Assembly: GCA_903886275.1 (NCBI GenBank)
Contig: CAISLN010000069.1
Coordinates: 29,372-93,371 of the forward strand
Reading direction: 5' to 3'
Length of the DNA stretch: 64,000 nucleotides
Origin: an uncultured beta proteobacterium
GTDB lineage: Bacteria > Pseudomonadota > Gammaproteobacteria > Burkholderiales > Burkholderiaceae_C
Shown piece after piece: positions 1 to 8,275 of this stretch (position 1 is its first letter; each line of letters opens with the position of its first letter). A program made the position numbers and the translations under genes. The notes below the pieces were generated by a model. It was not told the DNA's origin. It searched no databases and saw only the letters and a list, made by a program, of their open reading frames with translations.

Positions 1-218
1 AAAGGGTGCTGATCGATGGGGACGGCACCGTTACAAGCAGTGCGGTGGCGGGCATCTCCTGCCCCCTGTGTCTCATGGGCGGTGCTCCTGCACCAACCAC
101 CGTGCCGCTTGTGGCCCCGGTGCAGGCGCTTGGCCCTGTGGTGCCCTGCGCGCAAACTGCCCACATTGCGCGCTTCCATGCCACGCCGCCCCCGGCGCGT
201 GGACCCCCTCGCCTCTGA
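1..218 (+). CDS. DUF2946-type small protein, 3' end only
   Basis: This reading frame is open from the left edge of the window and stops with TGA at 216-218, so the 5' end lies outside. The visible 71 or so residues contain a CPLC motif (a CxxC pair) followed by a Pro/Ala-rich tail that ends in PPPARGPPRL. That layout is typical of the DUF2946 family, small proteins of unknown function that often sit just upstream of TonB-dependent receptor genes for copper or other metals. The same arrangement is seen here, with the receptor starting 143 bases downstream. A metal-related role is inferred from the cysteine pair and the neighbour only. Confidence 0.6.
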   Translation, partial: RVLIDGDGTVTSSAVAGISCPLCLMGGAPAPTTVPLVAPVQALGPVVPCAQTAHIARFHATPPPARGPPRL

Positions 219-361
219 TTCTCCCGTTTGAAGAGCGCTAAGCGCTAACTGCAGCAGCCATCGAGTTGCGCCATAGGCGCGCGCGCTGGTTTTGCTCGGC
301 ACCGAATCGGCGCGCGCCTATAGCGCCTTGCATATCCATTGAACCCCTACCGGCAATCACC

Positions 362-2608
362 ATGTCACACCCAAACCTTACCGAATTCACACGCGCCATG
401 GCGCTCGCCTTGCCAAGCCTGCTGTGTGCCCACGCGCAAGCAGCCGACAGCGCAACGGGCCTGTTGCCAAGCGTCACCGTAAAAAGCACCGCCCTGGACA
501 GCGAGCAGGCGGGCACGCCAACCGTCTTGAAGCAGCCCGCCTGGGCAGCCAAGGTCTCGGCCACCAGCGACACCGCAGATTTGCTCTCCGATATACCGGG
601 CCTGGGCATCAACGCCGCAGGTGGCGTGTCCGGCCTGCCCTCCATCCATGGGCTGGCCGATGACCGCCTGCGCATCCAGGTCGATGGCATGGACCTGATT
701 GCCTCCTGCCCCAACCACATGAACCCGGCGCTCTCCTACATAGACCCCAGCAACCTGGGCCTGCTCAAGGTCTACGCCGGCATCACACCGGTCAGCGCCG
801 GTGGCGACTCGATTGGCGGCACCATCCTTGCCGAGTCACGTGCGCCGGAGTTCGCCGCGCAAGGCCAGGCCGCCGTCACCACAGGCGAAGTGGGCGCCTT
901 CTACCGCAGCAACAACCAGGCCAGCGGCGCCAACCTGTCGGCCCGCTATGCCAGCGATGCCTTCCACATCGGCTACAGCGCCTCCACCAGCCAGGCCGAC
1001 AACTACCGCGCCGGTGCTGACTTCAAGAGCTACGACTTCACCGGGCGTGTCGGCCACAACTTGCCACGCAACGAAGTGGGCTCCAGCGCGTACGAGACAC
1101 GCAACCAAAGTCTGGCGCTGGCCTTTAAAAAAGAGAACCACCTGTTTGAGGCCCGACTGGGCCAGCAGGACATGCCCGCGCAGCAATACCCGAACCAGCG
1201 CATGGACCTGCTCAAGAACCAGCAGAGCAGCGTCAACCTGCGCTACAGCGGCGCCTTTGACTGGGGCACGCTGCAGGCCAGGGCCTATCAGGAGCAGGTA
1301 GACCACTTCATGGACTTTGGCGAGGACAAGCAATTCCAATACGCGACCGCACCAGGCATGCCCATGCATACAGAGGGCAAAACGACCGGTGCCAGCGTCA
1401 AGGCGGAGATCGCGCTGAATCCTCAAGACCTTTTGCGCGTGGGCCTGGAGACCCAGCAGTACCAACTCAACGACTGGTGGCCCGCATCGGGAACGGGAGG
1501 AATGTCACCGGGAACCTTCTGGAACATCAAAGACGGCCGACGCGATCGCAGCGCGCTCTTTGCCGAATGGGAGGCGCAACAGAGCACGCAATGGATGACC
1601 CTGCTGGGGCTCCGTGTGGAACAGGTTTCAACGGATGCGGGCAATGCACAGGGCTACAACTCCAAGACCAATGGCATGGCCCCGATGTTCAACTACCAAA
1701 TGCGCGACGGCAATGCGTTCAACGCCCAACAACATGCCCATACCGACAACAACCTGGACCTGAGCGCGCTGGCCACCTACCAGGCCAACGCGAACTACGA
1801 CCTAGCGTTTGGCTTTGAGCACAAGGTGCGTTCGCCCAACCTCTATGAGCGCTACACCTGGTCCACCTGGAGCATGGCAGCGGTGATGAACAACTTTGTG
1901 GGCGACGGCAATGGCTATGTCGGCAACATCAACCTGAAACCGGAGCAGGCCAACAAACTATCTGCCACCTTTGACTGGCATGCCACCGACAAGCGCTGGG
2001 GCCTCAAGGCCACGCCGTTCTATACGCAGGTCACGGACTACATCGATGCCATGCAATGGAACGCTGGCACCAACGCGCCCGCCACCACGCCACTTGTGAA
2101 CCAGTTCACGGTTCTTAAATACACCAACCAGTCGGCCCGCCTGTACGGCATCGACCTGTCCGGCCACCTGCCGCTGGCCAAGAACGACTGGGGCGTGTTC
2201 GGGCTCAAGGGTCTGTTGAACTACACCCGTGGCAGCAACCAAGACAGCGGCGAGGCGCTCTACAACGTCATGCCACTCAACGCCAAACTGGCCCTGACGC
2301 AACAAACGGGCGGCTGGGACAACAGCCTGGAACTGCTGCTGGTGCAGGACAAGAGCAATGTCTCTGGCGTGCGCAATGAAATCAAGACACCGGGCTACGG
2401 CCTGGTCCACGCGCGCGCCAGCTACACCTTGAGGCAGGTGCGTGTGGACTTCGGTGTGGAGAACCTGTTTGACAAGTTCTACTCCCTGCCAACCGGCGGC
2501 GCCTACACCGGCCAGGGCACCACCATGAGCCTCAACGGCATTGCCAACGGTATCGCCGTGCCCGGCATGGGCCGCTCGATCTACCTGGGTGTCCATGTGA
2601 AGTTCTAA
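362..2608 (+). CDS. TonB-dependent outer-membrane receptor, probably copper-type
   Basis: A 748-residue outer-membrane active transporter. The ATG at 362 was preferred over upstream in-frame codons because it begins a plausible signal peptide (roughly residues 1-28, ending AHAQA). A plug domain follows at about 45-165, with the typical segments VQVDG-like (RIQVDGM) and GGDSIGGTI. The rest is a 22-strand-type beta barrel ending in an aromatic-poor VHVKF tail with a terminal Phe, as usual for barrel proteins. Residues 116-120 read CPNHM, a C-x3-M arrangement like the copper site of the OprC family of copper receptors. A DUF2946 gene lies upstream, also common for that family. The substrate is inferred; another metal chelate is possible. 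Confidence 0.85.
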   Translation: MSHPNLTEFTRAMALALPSLLCAHAQAADSATGLLPSVTVKSTALDSEQAGTPTVLKQPAWAAKVSATSDTADLLSDIPGLGINAAGGVSGLPSIHGLADDRLRIQVDGMDLIASCPNHMNPALSYIDPSNLGLLKVYAGITPVSAGGDSIGGTILAESRAPEFAAQGQAAVTTGEVGAFYRSNNQASGANLSARYASDAFHIGYSASTSQADNYRAGADFKSYDFTGRVGHNLPRNEVGSSAYETRNQSLALAFKKENHLFEARLGQQDMPAQQYPNQRMDLLKNQQSSVNLRYSGAFDWGTLQARAYQEQVDHFMDFGEDKQFQYATAPGMPMHTEGKTTGASVKAEIALNPQDLLRVGLETQQYQLNDWWPASGTGGMSPGTFWNIKDGRRDRSALFAEWEAQQSTQWMTLLGLRVEQVSTDAGNAQGYNSKTNGMAPMFNYQMRDGNAFNAQQHAHTDNNLDLSALATYQANANYDLAFGFEHKVRSPNLYERYTWSTWSMAAVMNNFVGDGNGYVGNINLKPEQANKLSATFDWHATDKRWGLKATPFYTQVTDYIDAMQWNAGTNAPATTPLVNQFTVLKYTNQSARLYGIDLSGHLPLAKNDWGVFGLKGLLNYTRGSNQDSGEALYNVMPLNAKLALTQQTGGWDNSLELLLVQDKSNVSGVRNEIKTPGYGLVHARASYTLRQVRVDFGVENLFDKFYSLPTGGAYTGQGTTMSLNGIANGIAVPGMGRSIYLGVHVKF

Positions 2609-2672
2609 ACCGTTTGCCGAACCGGGTCAGCCGCGCAGGGCCCGGTTCGGTTGGCAGGCCTTGCAAGCAGCG

Positions 2673-3944
2673 CTATGCAGGAACCGCAGGAACAATGATC
2701 CAGGCCTGCAAACCGCCGCCCGGGCGGGCACTCAGGCTCACCGTCCAGCCATTGGCGCGCGCCAGCTCCTTCACAATCGCCAGGCCCAGGCCATTGCCCC
2801 CATGCACCGGACTGCGCGAGGCGTCGGCGCGGTGAAAGGGCAGGAACATCGCCTCGATTTGCTCTGCTGCAATGCCGGGGCCCCGGTCGAGCACGCCCAT
2901 CCTGCATTGCCCATCGGCCAGCACCGCCACCAGCTCCACTGGAGCCGTGCCGCCATAGCGGCGCGCATTTTGTAGCAGGTTGCCAAGCGCCCGGTGCATG
3001 GCAGACGCGGCGATAAGCACCCGGCCCGGTTCGCAACGCACCACCGCAACAAAATCCGGCGTTGAAAAGTCTTCGGCCAGTTCGTCCAGGAAGGGCGGCA
3101 CATCCAGGCTGACGGGCGCTTCATGTTCGAGTCCGCGCGCCAGCTCCAGCACATTGCCTATCAGTTGGTTCATTTGTGCGATGTCGCGCTCAAGCCGCTC
3201 AATCAAGGCGGGCGTGGCGCCGGTCTTCATGATTTCCAGCGCCAGGCGCATGCGCGCCAGCGGGGTGCGCAAATCATGCGATACACCGGCCAGCAGGGTG
3301 GTGCGCGCGCTGAGCAAATCGCTCACCTGCTGGGCCATGGCATTGAAGCGCCGGCTCAGGCTGGCGAGTTCGCGCGGGCCACTTTCTGGCAACCACAAAG
3401 GCGTGCCGCCCTCGCCGATCCGGGCGCTGGCCGCCTCCAGCCGGGCCAGCGGTTGGGTGATGCGCCTTGCCAACACATAGGCCAGGGCCAGCACAACGAA
3501 AAAGCCTCCCACCAGGCCAATCAGCAGGGCAATAAAGGGCTGGCTTGCAATGCGTGTTTTTTCCAGCCCGACCGCCAACTGTGCGTTGCCGCTGGGCACG
3601 TTGGCCCAATACCAGGTAAGGCCATCGGTTCGCTCGCTGAGCAGATGTTGCGCCACACCGGTGCGCCGCTCCAGTGCTTCTTCCAGCACATAAAAATAAA
3701 ACGGATGCCATTCATCCGGACCCGCAATGGGGCTGGCGGGACGCAGGGCCAGGGCATGGCTGGTCAGCAATTCCTCCTCAAATGCAGGCCGCGTTTGTGG
3801 CGGCAGCTCGGACCAGGTCTGGGCCGACAGCACCATCAGTCCGGCCAGATCGTCCGCCGAGCGCCGCGCCAAGGGCAGCAACACATACAGCACCATGAGC
3901 GCGACCGTCAGCAACTCGATGGCGATAAAGGCAGCCGCCAGCAT
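2673..3944 (-). CDS. EnvZ-type membrane sensor histidine kinase
   Basis: A 423-residue sensor kinase. One transmembrane segment lies at about residues 3-25, a periplasmic domain of about 110 residues follows, and a second transmembrane segment lies at about 136-158. A HAMP linker comes next, then the H-box SHDLRTP with phospho-acceptor His223, and the ATPase domain with N-box (NLLQNARRYG), D-box (DRGPGI) and G-box (GNGLGLAIV). It phosphorylates the OmpR-type regulator encoded immediately upstream, whose stop codon lies 35 bases before this ATG. An in-frame upstream CTG overlapping that stop would add about 13 residues (LSKSPSLARQTTW), so the real start may be earlier. The signal sensed is unknown; the neighbouring metal-type receptor suggests a metal or envelope cue. 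Confidence 0.9.
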   Translation of the reverse strand: MLAAAFIAIELLTVALMVLYVLLPLARRSADDLAGLMVLSAQTWSELPPQTRPAFEEELLTSHALALRPASPIAGPDEWHPFYFYVLEEALERRTGVAQHLLSERTDGLTWYWANVPSGNAQLAVGLEKTRIASQPFIALLIGLVGGFFVVLALAYVLARRITQPLARLEAASARIGEGGTPLWLPESGPRELASLSRRFNAMAQQVSDLLSARTTLLAGVSHDLRTPLARMRLALEIMKTGATPALIERLERDIAQMNQLIGNVLELARGLEHEAPVSLDVPPFLDELAEDFSTPDFVAVVRCEPGRVLIAASAMHRALGNLLQNARRYGGTAPVELVAVLADGQCRMGVLDRGPGIAAEQIEAMFLPFHRADASRSPVHGGNGLGLAIVKELARANGWTVSLSARPGGGLQAWIIVPAVPA

Positions 3945-3979
3945 CCAGGTGGTTTGCCGCGCCAGGCTGGGCGACTTGC

Positions 3980-4693
3980 TCAGGGGAAGCCCCCTTGCGG
4001 ATTGAATAGATAGCCTTCCCCGCGCACCGTGCGGATATAGGCCGGTGCGCTGGCATCGACCTCGATCTTGCGGCGCAAGCGGGTCACGCGGTTGTCAATG
4101 CTGCGATCAAACGGATCGCGCTCATAGCCGCGCAGCAGGTCCACCAACAGGTCGCGCGAGAGCACGCGCTTGGGGTGCGCGACAAAGGCCGCCAGCAAAT
4201 CAAATTCGCCACTGGTCACCTGCACCGCCTCGCCTTCGCGCAGCAAACGCCGCCCCGCAATATCCAGGGAAAACGGGCCAAACTGCGCATAGCCCTCGTC
4301 CACCGCAAGCGGTGTTGCGTTGCCACGGCGCAGCAGGGCGCGCAAACGTGCCAGCAGTTCGCGTGGACCAAAGGGCTTGGCCAGGTAGTCATCGGCGCCG
4401 ACCTCCAGGCCGATCACCCGGTCCATTTCTTCGCCGCGTGCCGACAGCATCAGAATGGGCACCGCCATATGCGTGCGCAGGGCGCGCGTGAGTGACAGGC
4501 CGTCTTCACCGGGCAGCATCAGGTCGAGCACGATGGCATCGGGCGCCCCCTGCGCGATCGCCGCCCGCATGGCCACACCGTCGGAGGCGGTCTGCACCTC
4601 AAAGCCATTGGCACCCAGATAGGTGCAAAGCAGTTCGCGCAGATCGGGGTCGTCATCGACAACAAGAACAAGGGGAGAGGTCGGGGCGGTCAT
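3980..4693 (-). CDS. OmpR-type DNA-binding response regulator
   Basis: A 237-residue regulator. The receiver domain spans about residues 8-120, with acidic pocket Asp12-Asp14, phospho-acceptor Asp57 in VLDLMLPGEDG and Lys107 in YLAKPF. A winged-helix DNA-binding domain fills about 140-235 (ends VRGEGYLFNP, characteristic of OmpR/PhoB). The ATG at 4693 was chosen because the receiver starts eight residues later; the frame stays open further upstream but that part has no family similarity. It is the partner of the kinase gene just downstream on the same strand. Tandem 11-bp repeats lie 20-45 bases upstream of this start and are good candidates for its own binding site. Confidence 0.93.
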   Translation of the reverse strand: MTAPTSPLVLVVDDDPDLRELLCTYLGANGFEVQTASDGVAMRAAIAQGAPDAIVLDLMLPGEDGLSLTRALRTHMAVPILMLSARGEEMDRVIGLEVGADDYLAKPFGPRELLARLRALLRRGNATPLAVDEGYAQFGPFSLDIAGRRLLREGEAVQVTSGEFDLLAAFVAHPKRVLSRDLLVDLLRGYERDPFDRSIDNRVTRLRRKIEVDASAPAYIRTVRGEGYLFNPQGGFP

Positions 4694-4707
4694 GGTGGCG
4701 CTCAGTT

Positions 4708-4736
4708 TACGCGCTGTGTACGCTTCTGTGTACGCT
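4708..4736. promoter_or_regulatory. Tandem repeats in the divergent promoter, likely response-regulator operator
   Basis: CTGTGTACGCT occurs at 4714-4724 and again at 4726-4736, with another TACGC at 4708-4712, so the core recurs every 11-12 bases. OmpR/PhoB-family regulators bind direct repeats with about one helical turn of spacing. The repeats lie between the divergent regulator gene (start 4693) and the small secreted-protein gene (start 4835), a position fitting autoregulation and control of the small-protein genes. Confidence 0.5.
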
Positions 4737-4834
4737 ATCAAACCGACGGCGACAAACCGATACACAAGGCCCTGTGCTTGACATGCTGCCGCGACACAGG
4801 CGGCGCACCATACAAACACCCGAAAGCAATCACC

Positions 4835-5140
4835 ATGAACAAGCGCACTTTCCTCCTCTCCTGGCTGATGGCAAGCCTTTCGGTCTCTGCACAGACCTTG
4901 CCAGCGCGTCCAGCCGGTGCGCTGCCAAGTTTGCACAATCCTTCGCAGCCTGCAAAGGCAGCGCCGGAAAAGGCCGCAGCGACCGAGCCAGAAAAGCTGC
5001 TGGAGTCGCCTGCGGCCCCGGCATTGCCATCGGGCAGCAAAGTAGAGCAAGGCGATGCGCTGCCCTATGGCGCTGGCTTTGAGCGTCGCCAGCAGGGCAT
5101 GGGCGCACATGGTGGCGGACGGGGCGGTCGTGGCAGGTAG
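4835..5140 (+). CDS. Small exported protein, Gly/Arg-rich C-terminus
   Basis: A 101-residue protein with a clear N-terminal signal peptide (MNKRTFLLSWLMASLSVSAQ, cleavage likely after SVSAQ). The mature part is rich in Ala, Pro and Glu and ends in a Gly/Arg-rich tail (GGGRGGRGR). I recognise no family. It is transcribed away from the two-component regulator gene and is followed after 31 bases by another small secreted-protein gene, so the two are probably co-transcribed. The ATG at 4835 has only a weak ribosome-binding site but begins the signal peptide. It may belong to the regulon of the adjacent two-component system. Confidence 0.6.
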   Translation: MNKRTFLLSWLMASLSVSAQTLPARPAGALPSLHNPSQPAKAAPEKAAATEPEKLLESPAAPALPSGSKVEQGDALPYGAGFERRQQGMGAHGGGRGGRGR

Positions 5141-5171
5141 TTTTCTTTATTCACTTTTTAGGAGAATCATC

Positions 5172-5462
5172 ATGAAATCATCCACTTTGTATTCCATCGC
5201 TCTGGTGAGCGCCCTGGCCTTTTCCTCTGTGGCATTTGCACAGGGCCGCAACGGTGCACCAGCCGGTGCCGGTGCCGGTGCTGGTGCAGGCGCGAAAAGC
5301 GCTGGAGCGCAGGGAGCGGGTGCAGGCGCGCAGGGTGGTGCAAGCACCGCCGGTACGCAAACCCGCATTCACACCCCCGGAACGGGTCTGCTTGAGGGTA
5401 CAACGCCGCTGAAAACGCGCATCCACACGCCGGGCACAGGCCTGACTACGCCGACACCGTAG
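5172..5462 (+). CDS. Small exported Gly/Ala-rich protein with two RIHTPGTGL repeats
   Basis: A 96-residue protein with a strong ribosome-binding site (AGGAGA) and a signal peptide at about residues 1-23 (ending SVAFAQ). After it comes a low-complexity GAGAGAGAG tract and a run of Ala/Gly/Gln. The C-terminal third carries the motif TRIHTPGTGL twice, about 20 residues apart. I recognise no characterised family. The repeat looks like a short binding or scaffold motif. The gene sits 31 bases after another small exported protein, in a three-gene group of such proteins next to an OmpR/EnvZ-type pair. Confidence 0.65.
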   Translation: MKSSTLYSIALVSALAFSSVAFAQGRNGAPAGAGAGAGAGAKSAGAQGAGAGAQGGASTAGTQTRIHTPGTGLLEGTTPLKTRIHTPGTGLTTPTP

Positions 5463-5618
5463 TCCACAAAGTCCCACTGCCCAAACAGCAGGTATTGGCT
5501 GATATGGATAAAGGAAAGTCAGCCACTTCGCTGCCTGAGGGCATGGGGACTGCATGCGAAGGAGCGTGCACCGAACCCGGTTTGCACGCAGTTTTCCCCA
5601 GATTTTTAGGAGTTCAAA

Positions 5619-6002
5619 ATGACTGCAGCTACATTTCAAGCAACAGGTTTCTCTTGGGCCGCTGTGGTGGCCTTGGCCATTGCGGGCAGCAGCGCCATCG
5701 CCCAGGACGCGGTGCCAAGCAAGACCCAGGATCAAACGCGCGACCAAAATCAAGTGCAGAGTCCGGTCTATGGATCGCAGCTGATGACGGACGCTGAGCG
5801 CAATGCCTACCGCCTCCAAATGCGCAGCCTCAAGACAGCAGAGGAGCGCCAGGCCTATAGGCTGGAACACCACAAGCTCATGCAGGAGCGGGCGCGTGAG
5901 CAGGGCATCACCCTGCCAGCCACGCCTGCGCCCCAAGGCGTGGGACGGGGCGCTGCGGGTGCCGGAGCTGGCATGGGTGCTGGCCAACAGGGTAAGAAGT
6001 AA
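5619..6002 (+). CDS. Small exported protein with YR-MR-KT-EER-YR helical motif
   Basis: A 127-residue protein with an AGGAG ribosome-binding site seven bases before the ATG and a signal peptide ending around residue 29 (SSAIAQ). The mature part holds a charged, probably helical segment with regularly spaced aromatic and basic residues (NAYRLQMRSLKTAEERQAYR). It ends in a Gly/Ala-rich tail with GQQGKK. Similar short periplasmic proteins of unknown function occur in Burkholderiales, as far as I recall. It follows two other small exported proteins and may be part of the same induced set. Confidence 0.65.
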   Translation: MTAATFQATGFSWAAVVALAIAGSSAIAQDAVPSKTQDQTRDQNQVQSPVYGSQLMTDAERNAYRLQMRSLKTAEERQAYRLEHHKLMQERAREQGITLPATPAPQGVGRGAAGAGAGMGAGQQGKK

Positions 6003-6463
6003 ACCGAGGCCCTACTGCTCTTGTGTATGCTGGCACCAGCGGGCGCTGCCTGCACAACGATCGGAATATAAAAGTCATGAACAGTGAACAACAAAAAGAA
6101 TTCCTACGCGCGACCGCCTGGCTGCGTCCTTGCACGCGCTGGGCTGCCGCCTTTTCCATAGGCACATCGGGTTACTTGCCGGGCGCGATAAGAAGCATCC
6201 CGCTAAGGCTGGTCAAGCGCGTACTTGCGCTCTATCACAAGCGCATGGGTTCAGGCTGCAAGACTTCCTGAGCGCACCGGGCCTTGCTCCTAACGGGCCA
6301 AGGCCTGGCAACGCAAGGCGCGCTGACTGACCTCGAACAGCGCGTTGAAAACGGCCCAAACTGTACTTTCCCAAAAAGTCCGTGCACCATCGTGACGGAA
6401 AGCTTGTCGCACCAGACAGGCTGCAACAGCCAAGCTGACACAGCTTCAATAGGAGGATCCACC
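6003..6463. other. 461-bp stretch without a convincing gene
   Basis: Short open frames exist here (for example one starting ATGAACAGTGAACAACAA at 6077), but their protein sequences do not resemble any family I know, and they lack a clear combination of ribosome-binding site and codon pattern. The stretch probably holds the promoter and leader for the Cache-domain gene at 6464 and perhaps degraded coding sequence. Confidence 0.4.
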
Positions 6464-6925
6464 ATGCGCCGCATTTCAATAGTCTTCTTGCTGGCATGTA
6501 TCGCCGCCCTGGCATTCCCCGCAGCCGTCTGGTCGGCAGACCAGGGCAGCCCGGCCGAGGCCGAGGCGATGGTCAAGCGGGCGCTTGCCTACATCAAGGT
6601 CAATGGGCAGGAAAAGGCTGCCGAAGAATTCACCAATGGCAAGTCCTTCAAGGACCGCGATCTCTACATCAGCTACTACGAAATGTCGGGCAAGGCACTC
6701 GGACACGGTGCCAACCCCAAACTGGTGGGCAAGAACCTGCTGGGTCTGAAGGATCCGGATGGAAAGATGATCATCCAAATGATGATTGAAGTTGCCAAGA
6801 CCAAGGGCAAGGGCTGGACCGATAGCTACACATTCCGCAACCCGCTGACCGACAAGGTTTCAGAAAAAGCAATGTATGTCGAACGTGTCGGCGAAACCTG
6901 GGTCGGTGTGGGCGTCTACAAGTAG
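6464..6925 (+). CDS. Exported single Cache-domain protein
   Basis: A 153-residue protein with a strong AGGAGG ribosome-binding site and a signal peptide ending around VWSA (residue 25). The rest is one small Cache-type sensor domain of the kind found as the periplasmic part of chemoreceptors: helix AEAMVKRALAYIK, the segment KDRDLYISYYEMSGKALGHG, and the closing strand pair YVERVGETWVGVGVYK. It has no membrane anchor or output domain, so it is a free periplasmic ligand-binding protein. It lies just upstream of a collapsed chemoreceptor gene, suggesting that it once partnered with it or is used by another receptor. Confidence 0.75.
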   Translation: MRRISIVFLLACIAALAFPAAVWSADQGSPAEAEAMVKRALAYIKVNGQEKAAEEFTNGKSFKDRDLYISYYEMSGKALGHGANPKLVGKNLLGLKDPDGKMIIQMMIEVAKTKGKGWTDSYTFRNPLTDKVSEKAMYVERVGETWVGVGVYK

Positions 6926-7000
6926 TTCTGCCGGGCCGGGCTTAGCGAGCGCGTCTGCTCAGCGAACCAGCAACTCCAGAGCCACGAGGGGGGCAAAGTC

Positions 7001-7219
7001 ATGAAATTTCCCGACCTGCGGATCGGATGGCGGCTGGGTCTGGGTTTTGCCGCAATCCTGTTGACCCGCAGTGCGATGTTGGTGGGCGAAGTGCGCGACG
7101 GTGCCGACCCTCTATCCACCAGCAACAACGACCTCTCGCAGCGAACCGAAATGCAGGCTGGCGCCTCCAGCCCTAACCAGCAAGCGGCGCGGCTGGTGAG
7201 CGTTTTCAAACTGGCGTAA
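7001..7219 (+). pseudogene. Internally deleted chemoreceptor (MCP) remnant
   Basis: A 72-residue open frame with a plausible ribosome-binding site. Its three parts each match a different section of a normal methyl-accepting chemotaxis protein: the N-terminal membrane segment (MKFPDLRIGWRLGLGFAAIL), the post-HAMP motif NNDLSQRTEMQA, and the C-terminal LVSVFKLA end. A full-length receptor of this class has over 500 residues, so the periplasmic domain, HAMP and entire signalling tip are missing. In-frame deletions explain why the frame is still open. It cannot signal as a receptor; a residual small membrane protein is possible but unlikely to be functional. Confidence 0.7.
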
Positions 7220-7294
7220 AAAAAACGTGACGCGTTCGCCCCACAGCCGTTCCACCGCCTATGCAGCTGTGATTGCCTTGCCTGAGGTGCCCGC

Positions 7295-8275
7295 ATGAAG
7301 AGACGCACAATCCTGCTTTTTCTCGCCGCCCACAGCAGCAACTGGGCCGAGCGCGCGCGCATCCTGGTGGTGGAAAGCTACAACGCCGAATACCGCTGGG
7401 ACCATGATTACCGCGAGGTCTTGGTGCAGATGCTGGGCGAGCGCTACAACCTGGAATTTTTTGAAATGGATACCAAGCGCCTGCCTATCGAAATGCACGC
7501 CGGTATGGCCGAAAAAGCCTTGGCGCGGATTCGCAGCGTGCGTCCTGCGCTGGTCATCTTGGGTGACGATGCCGCCTTGCAATACCTGGGAGAACCACTG
7601 GATGCACTGGACATCCCCTGCGTCTATCTGGGCATCAACGGCAATCCGCGCAACTACGGTCGCATGAAATTCAAAAACATCACCGGCGTGCTGGAGCGCC
7701 CACCGATCAAACGCAACATCGTCTACATCCGCCAGATCATGCCCTCCATCGCCAAGGTGAGGGTGCTGTTCGACACCAACCGCACCGTGCAGCTCATCCA
7801 TGACGAATTGTTCGAGGGAAAGTCCCGCATGATGGTCGATGGCATTCAGGTCGATCTGAGATTGTGCAAGACGCTCGATGAATGGAAGAACAGCGTGCTG
7901 AGCGCGCCAGCCGATGGCTACCAGGTGACGATTGCTGGCACTTACCATACGCTGACGCAGACCAATGGCAAGGTAGCCGATCCTGAGGAAGTGATCGTCT
8001 GGACTGCCGCCAATAGCCACGTTCCCCTGTTTGCCCTGTGGGAGTTCGCCGTCGGGCCGCACATGGCCATTGGTGGCCTGGTGCTGAGCAGCCGTGAACA
8101 GGGCAAGGCCGCAGCCGCGATTGCACTGGACATCCTGAAAGGTGGCCCCAAACCTTCGCAGCGCGTGCCGGTCACGGGCCGCCCAGGGAGCTTTCTGTTC
8201 AGCAAATCACAGCTGGCCCACTTTCATCTCGATCTGCCGCCCGACATTGCGGCGCAAGCGCAGCTGCTGGATTAG
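7295..8275 (+). CDS. ABC-type substrate-binding protein
   Basis: A 326-residue protein of the ABC-type periplasmic binding-protein superfamily (the ABC_sub_bind / COG2984-like group). The N-terminus has a short hydrophobic stretch that may be a signal peptide. The two-lobed fold is suggested by the alternating segments RILVVESYNAEYRWDHDY, RPALVILGDDAALQYLG, and later VIVWTAANSHVPLFALWEF and GGLVLSSREQGKAAAAIAL. No permease or ATPase gene is next to it. Instead it sits between a Cache protein and a chemoreceptor, so a role as a ligand-presenting protein for signalling is plausible. Its stop codon overlaps the stop of the convergent chemoreceptor gene. Confidence 0.75.
   Translation: MKRRTILLFLAAHSSNWAERARILVVESYNAEYRWDHDYREVLVQMLGERYNLEFFEMDTKRLPIEMHAGMAEKALARIRSVRPALVILGDDAALQYLGEPLDALDIPCVYLGINGNPRNYGRMKFKNITGVLERPPIKRNIVYIRQIMPSIAKVRVLFDTNRTVQLIHDELFEGKSRMMVDGIQVDLRLCKTLDEWKNSVLSAPADGYQVTIAGTYHTLTQTNGKVADPEEVIVWTAANSHVPLFALWEFAVGPHMAIGGLVLSSREQGKAAAAIALDILKGGPKPSQRVPVTGRPGSFLFSKSQLAHFHLDLPPDIAAQAQLLD

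Noticed and set aside
6023..6330. Short plus-strand frames that might be a gene before the Cache protein
   Set aside because: No ribosome-binding site plus family or codon support; the proteins look like random GC-rich translation.
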